From a virus, in IMG/VR virus record IMGVR_UViG_3300009168_000021, positions 1 through 47,327 of that record: a stretch of 47,327 nt of DNA; one strand, given 5' to 3'. Position 1 is the stretch's first letter; the number at the start of each line of letters is the position of its first letter. The notes below the pieces were generated by a model that saw nothing but the letters and a program-made list of their open reading frames with translations, did not search any database and was not told the DNA's origin. The translations under genes and the position numbers were made by a program. Positions 1-7,950 of this stretch are shown piece by piece.

Positions 1-123
1 CGACGACCGCGACGCACTCGGAAGAAGTCCGGCTGGCGAACCTCCTGGAAGACAAGCTGGAGGACATGCAGGAAGGCACCGACCGGGGCATGAACACGAT
101 GTTCTGGGACGACGGCCTGCCCG
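1..123. repeat. Left copy of 123-bp terminal direct repeat
   Basis: Bases 1-123 are identical to 47205-47327. The repeat lies wholly inside the major capsid gene and the reading frame continues cleanly across the join, so the window most likely represents a circular or circularly permuted molecule of 47,204 bp opened at an arbitrary point. A physical terminal repeat inside the capsid gene would be unexpected. Confidence 0.95.
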
Positions 124-689
124 ACACCAAACTCGTTCCCGGCATTCAGTCTTTTGTCGTGGACAATCCGGCGGCAGCGGCCACTGTTGGTGGTATCGAC
201 CCGGTGGCCAACACTTGGTGGCGCAACCGCGCGTCTCTGGCGATCCCGTCTGCGGACGCGACGCTGCAAGGCGTGGTCACGGTGCTCCAGAAGGAGTTCC
301 GCCAGCTTCGTAAATATGGCGGCAACCCGAACCTTCTCCTGGCCGGTTCTGACTTCATGGAGTTCTTCGAGAAGGAGCTTCGCGCCAAGGGCAACTACAC
401 GCTGGAAGGTTGGGCCAAAGGCGGCATGATCGACGCGTCCATCGCGGACATCGCGTTCAAGGGCAAGCCGATCAAGTACGACCCGACGCTCGATGACCAG
501 GGCAAGAGCAAGTACCTGTACGTTCTCGACACCAAGCACATCTTCCCGATGGCCGTCGAAGGCGAGTCGATGCGTGATCATTCGCCGTCGCGTCCCTACG
601 ACAAGTACGTCTTTTATCGTGCCAAGACCTGGGTCGGTGGCTTGGTCACCGATCAACGCAACTGCCACGGCGTTTACTCCATCGCGTAA
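1..689 (+). CDS. Major capsid protein, C-terminal part (continues from 46856)
   Basis: This is the second part of the capsid gene that starts at 46856. Position 1 equals position 47205 and is the second base of a codon, so the joined gene is 1038 bp and encodes 345 aa. The protein resembles the HK97-fold major capsid proteins of podoviruses and temperate phages: an N-terminal DKPLLEAL segment, an FPGG loop, a DDPVTYSDP stretch, and a C-terminal part ending in a YVFYRAKTWVGGL segment typical of the family. It follows the scaffold gene at 45793 and precedes the head gene at 762, the usual late order. The assignment as capsid is strong from position and pattern; the exact family is from memory. 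Confidence 0.9.
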   Translation, partial: TTATHSEEVRLANLLEDKLEDMQEGTDRGMNTMFWDDGLPDTKLVPGIQSFVVDNPAAAATVGGIDPVANTWWRNRASLAIPSADATLQGVVTVLQKEFRQLRKYGGNPNLLLAGSDFMEFFEKELRAKGNYTLEGWAKGGMIDASIADIAFKGKPIKYDPTLDDQGKSKYLYVLDTKHIFPMAVEGESMRDHSPSRPYDKYVFYRAKTWVGGLVTDQRNCHGVYSIA

Positions 690-761
690 GCGCCGTCGCC
701 GCTCGATTGGCCCCTCCGGTCGAGCGGCACCCCGCTTCGCCCAAAATGAAAGGGTAAACCC

Positions 762-1628
762 ATGTCTTCGGCTTCAACCTCAACCGTCTTGACGGCAGCG
801 GTGCCGTTGGCGGGCACGTTCAACGCGCCATATCCCGCTGGGATGGCGGGCGCGTTGTTCGCCAACGCGGTCAACCACAAAATGTATGCGATGGGGTCGG
901 AATACTCCTCGCCCAAGGATTTCACGCTGGCGTTCGGCGCATCGAACATCACCGTGACGTGGAACGGCCAGACGACGTTGCCGCTCGGTGAAAGCGTTCG
1001 TCTCGGTCTGGATATTCTCGGTGCCGACGTTGACGACGACGTGCCGCTTAACAGACAGATCGTCAGAGCACCGATTGTCGGGATCTACTTTGGTGCGCCT
1101 TTGGCGGCGGCGGCCAACTCCATCGCACTGACTCAGTCGGTGGCGGCTGGCGCGGCGGCGCTTCTCAACGGCGCGCGAGGGGCTAACCTTGACGTTCCTC
1201 GCAACATCGTGGCGGCGTGGACCGGCACGGCAGTCGCAACAATCCGGGGCTATGACGTAGACGGTCAACTTGTTTCGGAGCTGTCGGCGTCTGGCGTGGC
1301 GCATACCGGCAAGAAGGCGTTCGCGTCGATCACCGAGATACGTTTCCAGAACGCGATCACCGCGCTGACCATCGGTCACGGTCTTCAACTCGGTATGCCG
1401 TGCCGGATCTCGCACGCTTCGCAGATCATCTACGAAGTGAAAAACGGCGTGGTCGCAGCACCTACCGGCACCACGACACTCGGCATCACGACCGCATCGA
1501 CAGGTACGTCTGGCGACGTGCGCGGCACCTATGCGCCGCTGACCCCGCCCGATGGTCTTACAGCTTACTCACTGGTTGCTGTCTCCAACGCCCCCGACGA
1601 TAGAGGCATCAATCAATATTTCGCGTGA
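762..1628 (+). CDS. Virion protein, possible head decoration protein
   Basis: The 288-aa product is rich in Ala, Gly, Thr and Val and has long beta-type stretches, with no signal peptide or membrane segment. It lies directly after the major capsid gene, with a Shine-Dalgarno-like AAAGGG before the ATG. Phages of this type often carry a capsid-associated or decoration protein here, so that is my inference; I see no motif that proves it. A strong terminator follows directly (1639-1662), so the capsid gene and this one form a transcription subunit. It could instead be a head-completion protein. Confidence 0.6.
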   Translation: MSSASTSTVLTAAVPLAGTFNAPYPAGMAGALFANAVNHKMYAMGSEYSSPKDFTLAFGASNITVTWNGQTTLPLGESVRLGLDILGADVDDDVPLNRQIVRAPIVGIYFGAPLAAAANSIALTQSVAAGAAALLNGARGANLDVPRNIVAAWTGTAVATIRGYDVDGQLVSELSASGVAHTGKKAFASITEIRFQNAITALTIGHGLQLGMPCRISHASQIIYEVKNGVVAAPTGTTTLGITTASTGTSGDVRGTYAPLTPPDGLTAYSLVAVSNAPDDRGINQYFA

Positions 1629-1638
1629 GTGAAGGAGG

Positions 1639-1662
1639 CGGGGACGCAAGTCCCCGTCTTTT
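1639..1662 (+). terminator. Intrinsic terminator after capsid and decoration genes
   Basis: A perfect 7-bp stem (CGGGGAC at 1639-1645, GTCCCCG at 1650-1656) closes a GCAA tetraloop and is followed by TCTTTT. It sits 10 bp after the stop of the gene ending at 1628 and before the Shine-Dalgarno of the next gene. It probably lowers expression of genes downstream of the abundant capsid proteins. Its T-rich tail also contains the genome-wide motif GTCTTTT. Confidence 0.85.
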
Positions 1663-1677
1663 AACCAGGAGGCCGCC

Positions 1678-1896
1678 ATGTCTGCGATAGCGATCAACGT
1701 GCTCTGGTTCCTCATCGGCTTGATCATCCTGTGCGGGGTCATCTACCTCGTGATCTATGTGATCGAGCTGTTCGTCATGCCGATCCCGGAAAAGATCAAG
1801 CAGGGTGTCTGGGTCATCGTGCTGCTTCTTGCACTGATCGCGTTGATAAGCGCCCTGGTGGGAGGGGGCGGGTTTCACTTTCCCGCCGTCCGGTGA
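1678..1896 (+). CDS. Small two-helix membrane protein
   Basis: The 72-aa product has two strong hydrophobic segments, about residues 5-34 (AINVLWFLIGLIIL onward) and 44-62 (VWVIVLLLALIALISAL), separated by a short basic/proline linker (PIPEKIKQ). A good Shine-Dalgarno (AGGAGG) lies 6 nt before the ATG. It sits in the head-gene cluster; small membrane proteins here are common in these phages and have no assigned role. The sequence after its stop stays open in the +1 frame, is proline-rich, and ends exactly at the start of the next gene, so a frameshifted longer form is possible (see findings). Confidence 0.75.
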   Translation: MSAIAINVLWFLIGLIILCGVIYLVIYVIELFVMPIPEKIKQGVWVIVLLLALIALISALVGGGGFHFPAVR

Positions 1897-1963
1897 GAGT
1901 CAGATAGAGCCGTTGCCGCCTTATCCGCCTCCACCGCCTTCGATTATTGAAAAGGAACGCTAA

Positions 1964-2419
1964 ATGCCTATTCGGCCCCTCTACGATGTCACGGTCTTGC
2001 TTGGCGGCTCGCGCGATAACTCGGTCTTTGTGCCGGGGATCAGCGCAGTCGAGATCTACGTTCTCCAGCGCATTCACGGCCAAAACGAAAGCGGCACCAA
2101 CCCGATTACCAATGTCAAAAAGACGGGTAAGGGGGTGGAGCGTACCGATGCGCAAGAGCGCGCCCGCATCGGTACGCGCTACAATTCGCCATCGCCAGGG
2201 GCCAATGGTATCGCGATTCTGAACGCGATGTACGGCGTGGGAAATCCACTTCCCACTGAATACGAAGAACCCGTAGCGCCCGACGCACAAGACGCGCCGC
2301 TGATGCGCGAGGAAGAAAAACTCATCGAGCTGGAGCCGGAGGCGTCTGGCCCGATCACCAGCGTTCCGGACAAGCCGCGAAAGGCCAGGGCCTCCGTCCT
2401 GGATGACGTTGACCACTAG
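1964..2419 (+). CDS. Hypothetical protein of the head-tail region
   Basis: The 151-aa product has an ordered N-terminal half (residues 1-90) and a charged, proline-containing C-terminal tail (residues 95-151) likely to be disordered. The ATG follows a GAAAAGGAACGC leader that supplies the ribosome binding site. It lies between the small membrane protein and the adaptor gene, with 9 bp to the latter. I do not recognise a family. Its position suggests a virion or assembly role. Confidence 0.7.
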   Translation: MPIRPLYDVTVLLGGSRDNSVFVPGISAVEIYVLQRIHGQNESGTNPITNVKKTGKGVERTDAQERARIGTRYNSPSPGANGIAILNAMYGVGNPLPTEYEEPVAPDAQDAPLMREEEKLIELEPEASGPITSVPDKPRKARASVLDDVDH

Positions 2420-2428
2420 GAGGCTTCG

Positions 2429-3121
2429 ATGCGCGGTTCGCAGTTTCTGACGATGATCAACATGCTGCGGGACGAGCTGCGCCGGTCCACCGATCCTGCG
2501 GTGAGTTCGTCTGACATTGATTCGCTGAAACGCGTGCTCAACCGCACTTACGAGTTCCTCTACACGGACTACGATTGGCCGATCTTGCGAGAGGTTTTCC
2601 CGTCCGACGAAATGCTGGCCGGGGAGTTTCTCTATGATCTCCACGACATCGACCCGGAGCGGATCGAGCACGTCGCGCTTTGGCATAACGCCGCTGCGTG
2701 TCCGCTGGAGCGCGGCATCGGGTTCGATGAATACTCGCTCTATGACACGGAAGACGGCGAGCGGTCTTCGCCTGTGCAACGCTGGGATCTGCGCCTCGTC
2801 AACAACACGGTGCAATACGAGGTCTGGCCGATTCCAGACGGCACCAAGATGTATGTGCAGATCATCGGCTGGCGAAAGTTCAATCGCCTCGTCAACGATA
2901 TCGACGTGTGCCTGCTCGATGACAACCTGGTGGTGGCGTTTGCCGCTGCCGAAATGCTCACCGCTCAGGGCAGCGCAGACGCAGAGTCCAAACAACGTAG
3001 CGCCCAGGCGATGTATGTGCGGCTGCGCGGCCGTGTGAAATCGGGATCACGGACCTACACGCTGACAGACGGCGGCATGAACAAGCCGCCTCCCAAGATC
3101 ACTGTTCAAGTCAACGGGTAG
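2429..3121 (+). CDS. Head-tail adaptor (gp4 / tail tubular A-like)
   Basis: The 230-aa product has the pattern of podovirus adaptor proteins: an N-terminal helical part with a FLTMINMLRDELR start, a conserved aromatic LYTDYDWPILR segment (around residues 46-56), and beta-rich middle and C-terminal parts. Such proteins form a ring below the portal and receive the tail nozzle. It follows an AGGAGG ribosome site and is 5 bp from the large gene at 3127, which fits the usual adaptor-then-nozzle order. The call is by pattern and gene order. Confidence 0.7.
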   Translation: MRGSQFLTMINMLRDELRRSTDPAVSSSDIDSLKRVLNRTYEFLYTDYDWPILREVFPSDEMLAGEFLYDLHDIDPERIEHVALWHNAAACPLERGIGFDEYSLYDTEDGERSSPVQRWDLRLVNNTVQYEVWPIPDGTKMYVQIIGWRKFNRLVNDIDVCLLDDNLVVAFAAAEMLTAQGSADAESKQRSAQAMYVRLRGRVKSGSRTYTLTDGGMNKPPPKITVQVNG

Positions 3122-3126
3122 CGAAT

Positions 3127-5217
3127 GTGGCATACGTTGCCATTGCCGATTTCAAATACGGGATGGATCGCAGGCGTCCGCGCATAGCGGGCGTCTCTGG
3201 AACGCTTTACACACTCAAAAACGCGCATATTTCGCGGGGTGGCGACATCGAGCGCGCCAAGAAATTCGCGCTTAAATATTCACTTCCCAGCGGCACCCAC
3301 GGGTTGGCGCGTAATCGTCAGCAGCTCTACGTCTTTGGGTCTGCGGATCTCGCCGCGCTGATGCCGCTTGGTGTTCTGTACCAGCGGCTGCAATCCGTTG
3401 GTGGCAGTTCTACGATGACCCGTGTGCTGGACGTTCGCACGTTCAGCGGCAAGCTCTACGTCGTGGCGGAATATAACGACGGCCAGCTCTGTCATTTTTA
3501 CGATGGCGTGCGCGTCACCGATTGGGACACGATCAGCGCAGCCAACTCCAGCATAGTGACGACAGCGGAATATCTGGCGACGCTGATCAACAGCTCGCCG
3601 GTCGTGAAGGCGCAAAGCTCCGGCAACGTGATCTTGGTTGAGTCGCGTTTTCCTGGCTCACCGATCACCGTCACGACAGCGGCCCTCAATGGTGGGACGG
3701 TAAACGATCAGACGCTGACCAGCGTCGTTGTGCAGCCCAACGTCGTGGCTGCGAACGAGGTTCGCGCCACCGGCACCATCGTGATAACCGGCGGCACGTT
3801 TGACCCAGTTAACAACGCGGTCAAAGAGGTTCAGGTCACCGGCACATCGGGAAGCCTTATTGGTCCGGAGGCCGTGCATTGGCGCACGTCTAACGATGCA
3901 ACAGCGGTTGCGGTGGCTGCGGCCATCGTCAACCACACGGGATCGCACGGCTACACGGCTTTTGCCGTTAGTAACGTGGTGACAGTCCAGGCCCCGCCAG
4001 GGCAGGGACCGGCCGCGAACGGGCGTTTGCTGACCACGGCACTCTCGGGCGATGTCACCACCAGCACGACCAATTTCGCGGGCGGCGTGAACCAGACAAC
4101 CGCCGTGGCCCAGGTCAACAAGCTGACGTTGGGCGGCACCTACGAGGCGATGGATTTTTACCAAGTCAACGTCAACGGCTTGGTCTACACCGCGCGAGGC
4201 GCGGCGTCTGGCACGGGCGTGTCGGCGTTCACTTACAAGCAACGCATGTGGAGCGTCGCCGGTACGCTGTTTATGGGATCGAAGCTCAACGCCCCGGCGG
4301 ATTGGCACGACACGGCGGCGGCAACTGGCTTCGTGCAGATCGACGCCACCAACGAATCCGAAGGAAGCGAAAGACTTGTCTGCGTCGGGCAGTATTCCAA
4401 CTACGCGGTGGTGTTCGGCAGATCTCAGATCCGTCTTTATACGATCTCGACCGACGCCCAGGAGATCAGTTTTTATCAGTCGCTCGACAACACCGGCACG
4501 TTCGCCGCGAGAAGCGTTCTCAGCTACGGCAACAACGACGTGTTTTATCTGGACCCGACCGGCATCAGAAGCATTCGCGCGAGAGACGTGCTGAACGCGG
4601 CCTATGTCAATGACGTGGGCACCGCCATCGATCCTTTTGTACATGCACATCTTCGGGATTTGGCTATCGACACCATTACGCGAGCTGTGTCGGTCGTCGA
4701 GCCGGTGGACGGACGCTACTGGCTGGCCGTGGACAACAGGATTTACGTTCTGAGCTACTTCCCCAGCTCCAAGGTCACGGCGTGGTCTTTTTACGAACTG
4801 CCGTATCGCATCGAGGATTTCGTGCGCGACAGCGCAAGGCTCTATGTGAGGGGCAACAACGACAAGATCTATCTCTACGGCGGCGACAGCGGCGAGGAAT
4901 ATCCGGACGCTGGCGAACAGCCTGTGCAGGTCGAGCTACCATTTTTGTCGGCAGACAGCCCCGCCACCCAGAAGATGTTCACCGGGATGGATGTCGGCTT
5001 GGTCAACGAATGGCTGGTGAAGCTCTTGCCAGACCCCAACAACGAATCAATCATGCAGACCATCGGACGGCTGCATAAAAACTCGTTTCACGAGCCGCAC
5101 ATTCCGGTGTCGGCAAGAACCTCGCATTTTGCGTTGAATATAGAGTGCTCGAAAGCGGGTTTTGCGAGCTTGTCGGGCATCCTGATACATTTCCAGGGAG
5201 GCGAGGAAGATCGTTAA
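3127..5217 (+). CDS. Tail nozzle / stabilisation-type tail protein
   Basis: The 696-aa product starts with GTG; an ATG two bases earlier is out of frame. The N-terminus (ADFKYGMDRRRPRI, GTLYTLKNAHISRGGDIERAKKF) matches the start of podovirus tail nozzle proteins of the P22 gp10 / T7 gp12 type, which form the tail tip below the adaptor. The middle (about residues 170-330) is a Thr/Val/Ala-rich beta region that looks like an inserted Ig-like or carbohydrate-binding part, and the C-terminal half returns to beta-propeller-like strands. The stop TAA is followed at once by the ATG of the next gene. Confidence 0.7.
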   Translation: MAYVAIADFKYGMDRRRPRIAGVSGTLYTLKNAHISRGGDIERAKKFALKYSLPSGTHGLARNRQQLYVFGSADLAALMPLGVLYQRLQSVGGSSTMTRVLDVRTFSGKLYVVAEYNDGQLCHFYDGVRVTDWDTISAANSSIVTTAEYLATLINSSPVVKAQSSGNVILVESRFPGSPITVTTAALNGGTVNDQTLTSVVVQPNVVAANEVRATGTIVITGGTFDPVNNAVKEVQVTGTSGSLIGPEAVHWRTSNDATAVAVAAAIVNHTGSHGYTAFAVSNVVTVQAPPGQGPAANGRLLTTALSGDVTTSTTNFAGGVNQTTAVAQVNKLTLGGTYEAMDFYQVNVNGLVYTARGAASGTGVSAFTYKQRMWSVAGTLFMGSKLNAPADWHDTAAATGFVQIDATNESEGSERLVCVGQYSNYAVVFGRSQIRLYTISTDAQEISFYQSLDNTGTFAARSVLSYGNNDVFYLDPTGIRSIRARDVLNAAYVNDVGTAIDPFVHAHLRDLAIDTITRAVSVVEPVDGRYWLAVDNRIYVLSYFPSSKVTAWSFYELPYRIEDFVRDSARLYVRGNNDKIYLYGGDSGEEYPDAGEQPVQVELPFLSADSPATQKMFTGMDVGLVNEWLVKLLPDPNNESIMQTIGRLHKNSFHEPHIPVSARTSHFALNIECSKAGFASLSGILIHFQGGEEDR

Positions 5218-5736
5218 ATGCTCACCTTCCAGGCGGCCGACATGGCGGCTATCCACGCGGTCTTTTCGGACTTGTCCGAGGTTTCGGCCGAGGAAGTCAT
5301 AAAAGACTGTGGAAGCTGGTGGAAAGCCCTCCCGAAGGTCTTGAAACTGCTCGCTTTACCCGACTCCCAGACCGAGGCCCTGGTGGACGAATCGGGTACG
5401 GCGCTGGCGCTGTTTGGGCACTACCCCTCAGAAACCCCCAGAATCCGCACCACCTGGTTCGTCTTTTCCAACGGCTTTATAGCCAGGAAAGCGATGGCGG
5501 TGCTGGCGTGCTGGAAGCGGGTCGATGAGCTTCGGCTGGCCTACCCGGAGACGGAGTTTCACAGCTACACGACTTCCCGGCACTCGCAACGCGCCCGCTG
5601 GTTTTCACTCCTGGGCTTTCACTTTGTCGGGCTGACCAGCGACGGCGCGCAGCACTATGTCCTTCAGGAATCGGACAAAACGAGTGACTTGGAGTCTGTC
5701 GAGCAGTATAACCCTACAAATCCGCGAGCGTCATAA
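5218..5736 (+). CDS. gp13-like internal virion protein (GNAT-like fold)
   Basis: The 172-aa product resembles T7 gp13-type internal virion proteins, which have a GNAT acetyltransferase-like fold and are needed for virion morphogenesis. Visible features are the central VDESGTALALFGHYP strand region, the hydrophobic TTWFVFSNGFIARKAM segment and the HSQRARWFSLLGFHFVG motif near residues 120-140, typical of the C-terminal half of that fold. The start abuts the previous stop (TAAATG). It heads the block of ejection proteins, as in T7-like tails. Catalytic activity is not implied. Confidence 0.65.
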   Translation: MLTFQAADMAAIHAVFSDLSEVSAEEVIKDCGSWWKALPKVLKLLALPDSQTEALVDESGTALALFGHYPSETPRIRTTWFVFSNGFIARKAMAVLACWKRVDELRLAYPETEFHSYTTSRHSQRARWFSLLGFHFVGLTSDGAQHYVLQESDKTSDLESVEQYNPTNPRAS

Positions 5737-5780
5737 AACGGAGTTCGCCGCGCCGTGCCCGACCATGAGGTCGCGCAGCA

Positions 5781-6419
5781 ATGTGCTTCAACAGCGGCGA
5801 CAAGGCGGCCCGAGAAGCCCGTAACGACGCGGCTATCGCCAAGGCAGAACAACGCGCCGAAGAAGAAGCCCGCCAAGGTCGCATCACGACCGGCCAAGCC
5901 AATATCGACAAGGCGTTCGAGCAATTCTCGCCTGACTATTACAAGAAATTCCAGGACACCAGCGTCGCGGCCAACTCGCCCCAGGTCGAGGATCAATATG
6001 CTCGCGCCAAAGACAAAGCCGCAGCGATCTTAGCTGGCAGAGGCGTTCTCAAATCCACCATTGCGGCGAACGCGCTTGGCGACGTGGAAAAGACCCGCGC
6101 CACCACGCTGGGGCAGATCGCAAACGACGCGGTCACGCAAGCGAACAATCTTCGCGCCGCTGTCGAGAAACAAAAGACCGATCTCTACACGTTGAACACC
6201 GCTGCCGGAGATCCCGCCGCGCTGGGCGCGCGGGCCATCGGTGAAGCGACTGCGCTGGTGGCGCAGCCGACAACGTCACAGCTCGGAGACATCTTCGCCA
6301 GCACGATTGGCTCGCTCGGCACGGCCGCAAAAGCAGATGCGTACTCGCCATACGGTGGACGCGTCGCAAACTGGTTCAGCTCGCCGCCGCTTCGCGGGTC
6401 GGACAAGGTTTATAGTTAG
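5781..6419 (+). CDS. Internal virion protein, paralogue 1
   Basis: The 212-aa product begins MCFNSGDKAAR and is highly helical and Ala-rich. A central segment, FSPDYYKKFQDT followed by a VEDQYARAKDKAAAIL helix and a GRGVLKST turn, is repeated in the next gene, and both end with a GDIFAS/GDIFGG motif before a Tyr-containing tail. This makes it one of two tandem paralogues. Short Met-Cys N-termini also occur in the protein at 7219. The role as ejected internal protein is inferred from position after the gp13-like gene and from composition. Confidence 0.6.
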   Translation: MCFNSGDKAAREARNDAAIAKAEQRAEEEARQGRITTGQANIDKAFEQFSPDYYKKFQDTSVAANSPQVEDQYARAKDKAAAILAGRGVLKSTIAANALGDVEKTRATTLGQIANDAVTQANNLRAAVEKQKTDLYTLNTAAGDPAALGARAIGEATALVAQPTTSQLGDIFASTIGSLGTAAKADAYSPYGGRVANWFSSPPLRGSDKVYS

Positions 6420-6430
6420 AGGAGGCTGGC

Positions 6431-7216
6431 ATGAGCTGGTTCAGCAGCGTATTCAACGACCTCGTTGGCAACAAACAAGGCCCGGTCTACAGCACGGGTG
6501 CGCTTGATCAGGCGGCTATCGACCAAGCCGCTATCGATGCGGCGGCGCAGACGCCAGCCCCGGTGACGCCGACACCAGTGACGCCGACGCCAGCCCCGGT
6601 GACACCGACGCCAGCTCCAGTGACGCCCGTGTCCACGTTCGACCCGACGCCGTTTCGGAGTTCGGTCGATTCCAGTTTCAGCCAGTTCACGCCGGAGTTC
6701 TACGCTAAGAAATTCCAGGACACGTTCAATCCGTGGAAGACCGGCGTCGATAACCAATACAATCTCGCGCGAGACGCGCTGACCGCTGGTGTCGCCAAAA
6801 AAGGGCTTTCCAATTCCAGCCAGGGGCAGGGTCTTTTTCAGCAGCTCGATGCGCTGCGTGATCAAGCCTACAACACCGGGCAAAGCGCGGCGCAGGGCTT
6901 TCAGTCCACGCTTACGAGCGACATACAAAAAGCAAAAGACGATCTTTACGGCAGCATCGGTGAAGGCAAAGACAACGCGGGTGTCGGTGGCAGAGCCGCC
7001 ACGGCGGCCAGCGGGCTTGCTGGCAGGACCGGCTCTGCCGGTACGCTGGGAGATATTTTTGGCGGGCTGGTTTCGCCGTATGCGAACGCGAACAATCCTG
7101 GCGGGCCGGTCAATCCAGACGTTCAGGCGTTCGCGACCGGCGGTAGCCTTAACTTGGCGAATCCCAGCGGCGGCCCGTCCACCAAGGTCGTTGGCGCTAC
7201 CAAGAAGAAGTTCTAG
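6431..7216 (+). CDS. Internal virion protein, paralogue 2 with PVTPTP repeats
   Basis: The 261-aa product starts after an AGGAGG site. Residues about 40-65 are a low-complexity repeat built from APVTP and TPVTP units, a likely flexible linker. The following part (FTPEFYAKKFQDT, VDNQYNLARDAL, KKGLSNSS, GTLGDIFGGLVSPYA) aligns by eye with the previous gene, showing tandem duplication. The C-terminal tail is Gly/Asn-rich with a basic end (KKKF). It probably belongs to the internal virion or ejection set; no enzyme motif is seen. Confidence 0.6.
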   Translation: MSWFSSVFNDLVGNKQGPVYSTGALDQAAIDQAAIDAAAQTPAPVTPTPVTPTPAPVTPTPAPVTPVSTFDPTPFRSSVDSSFSQFTPEFYAKKFQDTFNPWKTGVDNQYNLARDALTAGVAKKGLSNSSQGQGLFQQLDALRDQAYNTGQSAAQGFQSTLTSDIQKAKDDLYGSIGEGKDNAGVGGRAATAASGLAGRTGSAGTLGDIFGGLVSPYANANNPGGPVNPDVQAFATGGSLNLANPSGGPSTKVVGATKKKF

Positions 7217-7218
7217 CC

Positions 7219-7947
7219 ATGTGTACGGGCATCGAAATCGCATTGCTCGCTGGCGGTGCTGCCGCGTCTCTCGGCGGCACACTGATGGAGCGCAACGCGC
7301 AGCAAGAGAATGCTGCGGCGATGGCGCGTGCCCGCAACCAGGAACTCCGCGACAGCATGGCGCGGCAACGCCGCTATGAAGACCGCAGTCGCACTGAGGG
7401 CGTTGCAAAGGCGCTCGAACGCTTCGACCCGAAGACGCAGGCAGATGCGCAAGCCGCAGACCAAGCGCGGCGCGACACCGCGATCACCGAGGCGGTAGCG
7501 CCGACCCAGGGAGCCGAAGGCGTCCCGCTGGATGACAGCACCAACGTGGTTGTGAAGGGCGCAATCAGCAAGAAACTCAGCGATGTTTTCAAGCTCGCCA
7601 CAGACCGCGCCAAGCTCAATGCGAAACCTCTCACCTACGCAGACATGCTGGCTGGCAACAACATCGACCTGACCAACGCCGGACGCGTGGTCGATACGCA
7701 GAACAGTTTCGCCAGACAGGAAGCGGCGATGTTGCCAGCGCAGCAGGATTTCGCTGCGTACATGGCGCAGAAAGACCCGTCTATTTGGGGACCAGTGCTT
7801 AAAGCCGCTGGCGGTCTGGCGGTTGGCGCTGGTGGCTCCGGCTACCTGAAGAACCTGGGCGGTCTGACCGGCGCGGGCGCAACTCCTCCGACAGCGGCAC
7901 TCACTGGCACCGCTATTCCGTTCCTGAACAACCCCTTTAGGACGTGA
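7219..7947 (+). CDS. Internal virion protein with glycine-rich hydrophobic N-terminus
   Basis: The 242-aa product starts MCTGIEIALLAGGAAASLGG, a short hydrophobic glycine-zipper-like segment, followed by a long charged helix (about residues 22-75) and a second Gly/Ala hydrophobic stretch near the C-terminus (KAAGGLAVGAGGSGYL). This design, amphipathic helices with small-residue membrane-active ends, is common in podovirus ejection proteins. It lies 2 bp after the previous gene and 3 bp before the next. Function is inferred from context. Confidence 0.6.
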   Translation: MCTGIEIALLAGGAAASLGGTLMERNAQQENAAAMARARNQELRDSMARQRRYEDRSRTEGVAKALERFDPKTQADAQAADQARRDTAITEAVAPTQGAEGVPLDDSTNVVVKGAISKKLSDVFKLATDRAKLNAKPLTYADMLAGNNIDLTNAGRVVDTQNSFARQEAAMLPAQQDFAAYMAQKDPSIWGPVLKAAGGLAVGAGGSGYLKNLGGLTGAGATPPTAALTGTAIPFLNNPFRT

Positions 7948-7950
7948 CGG

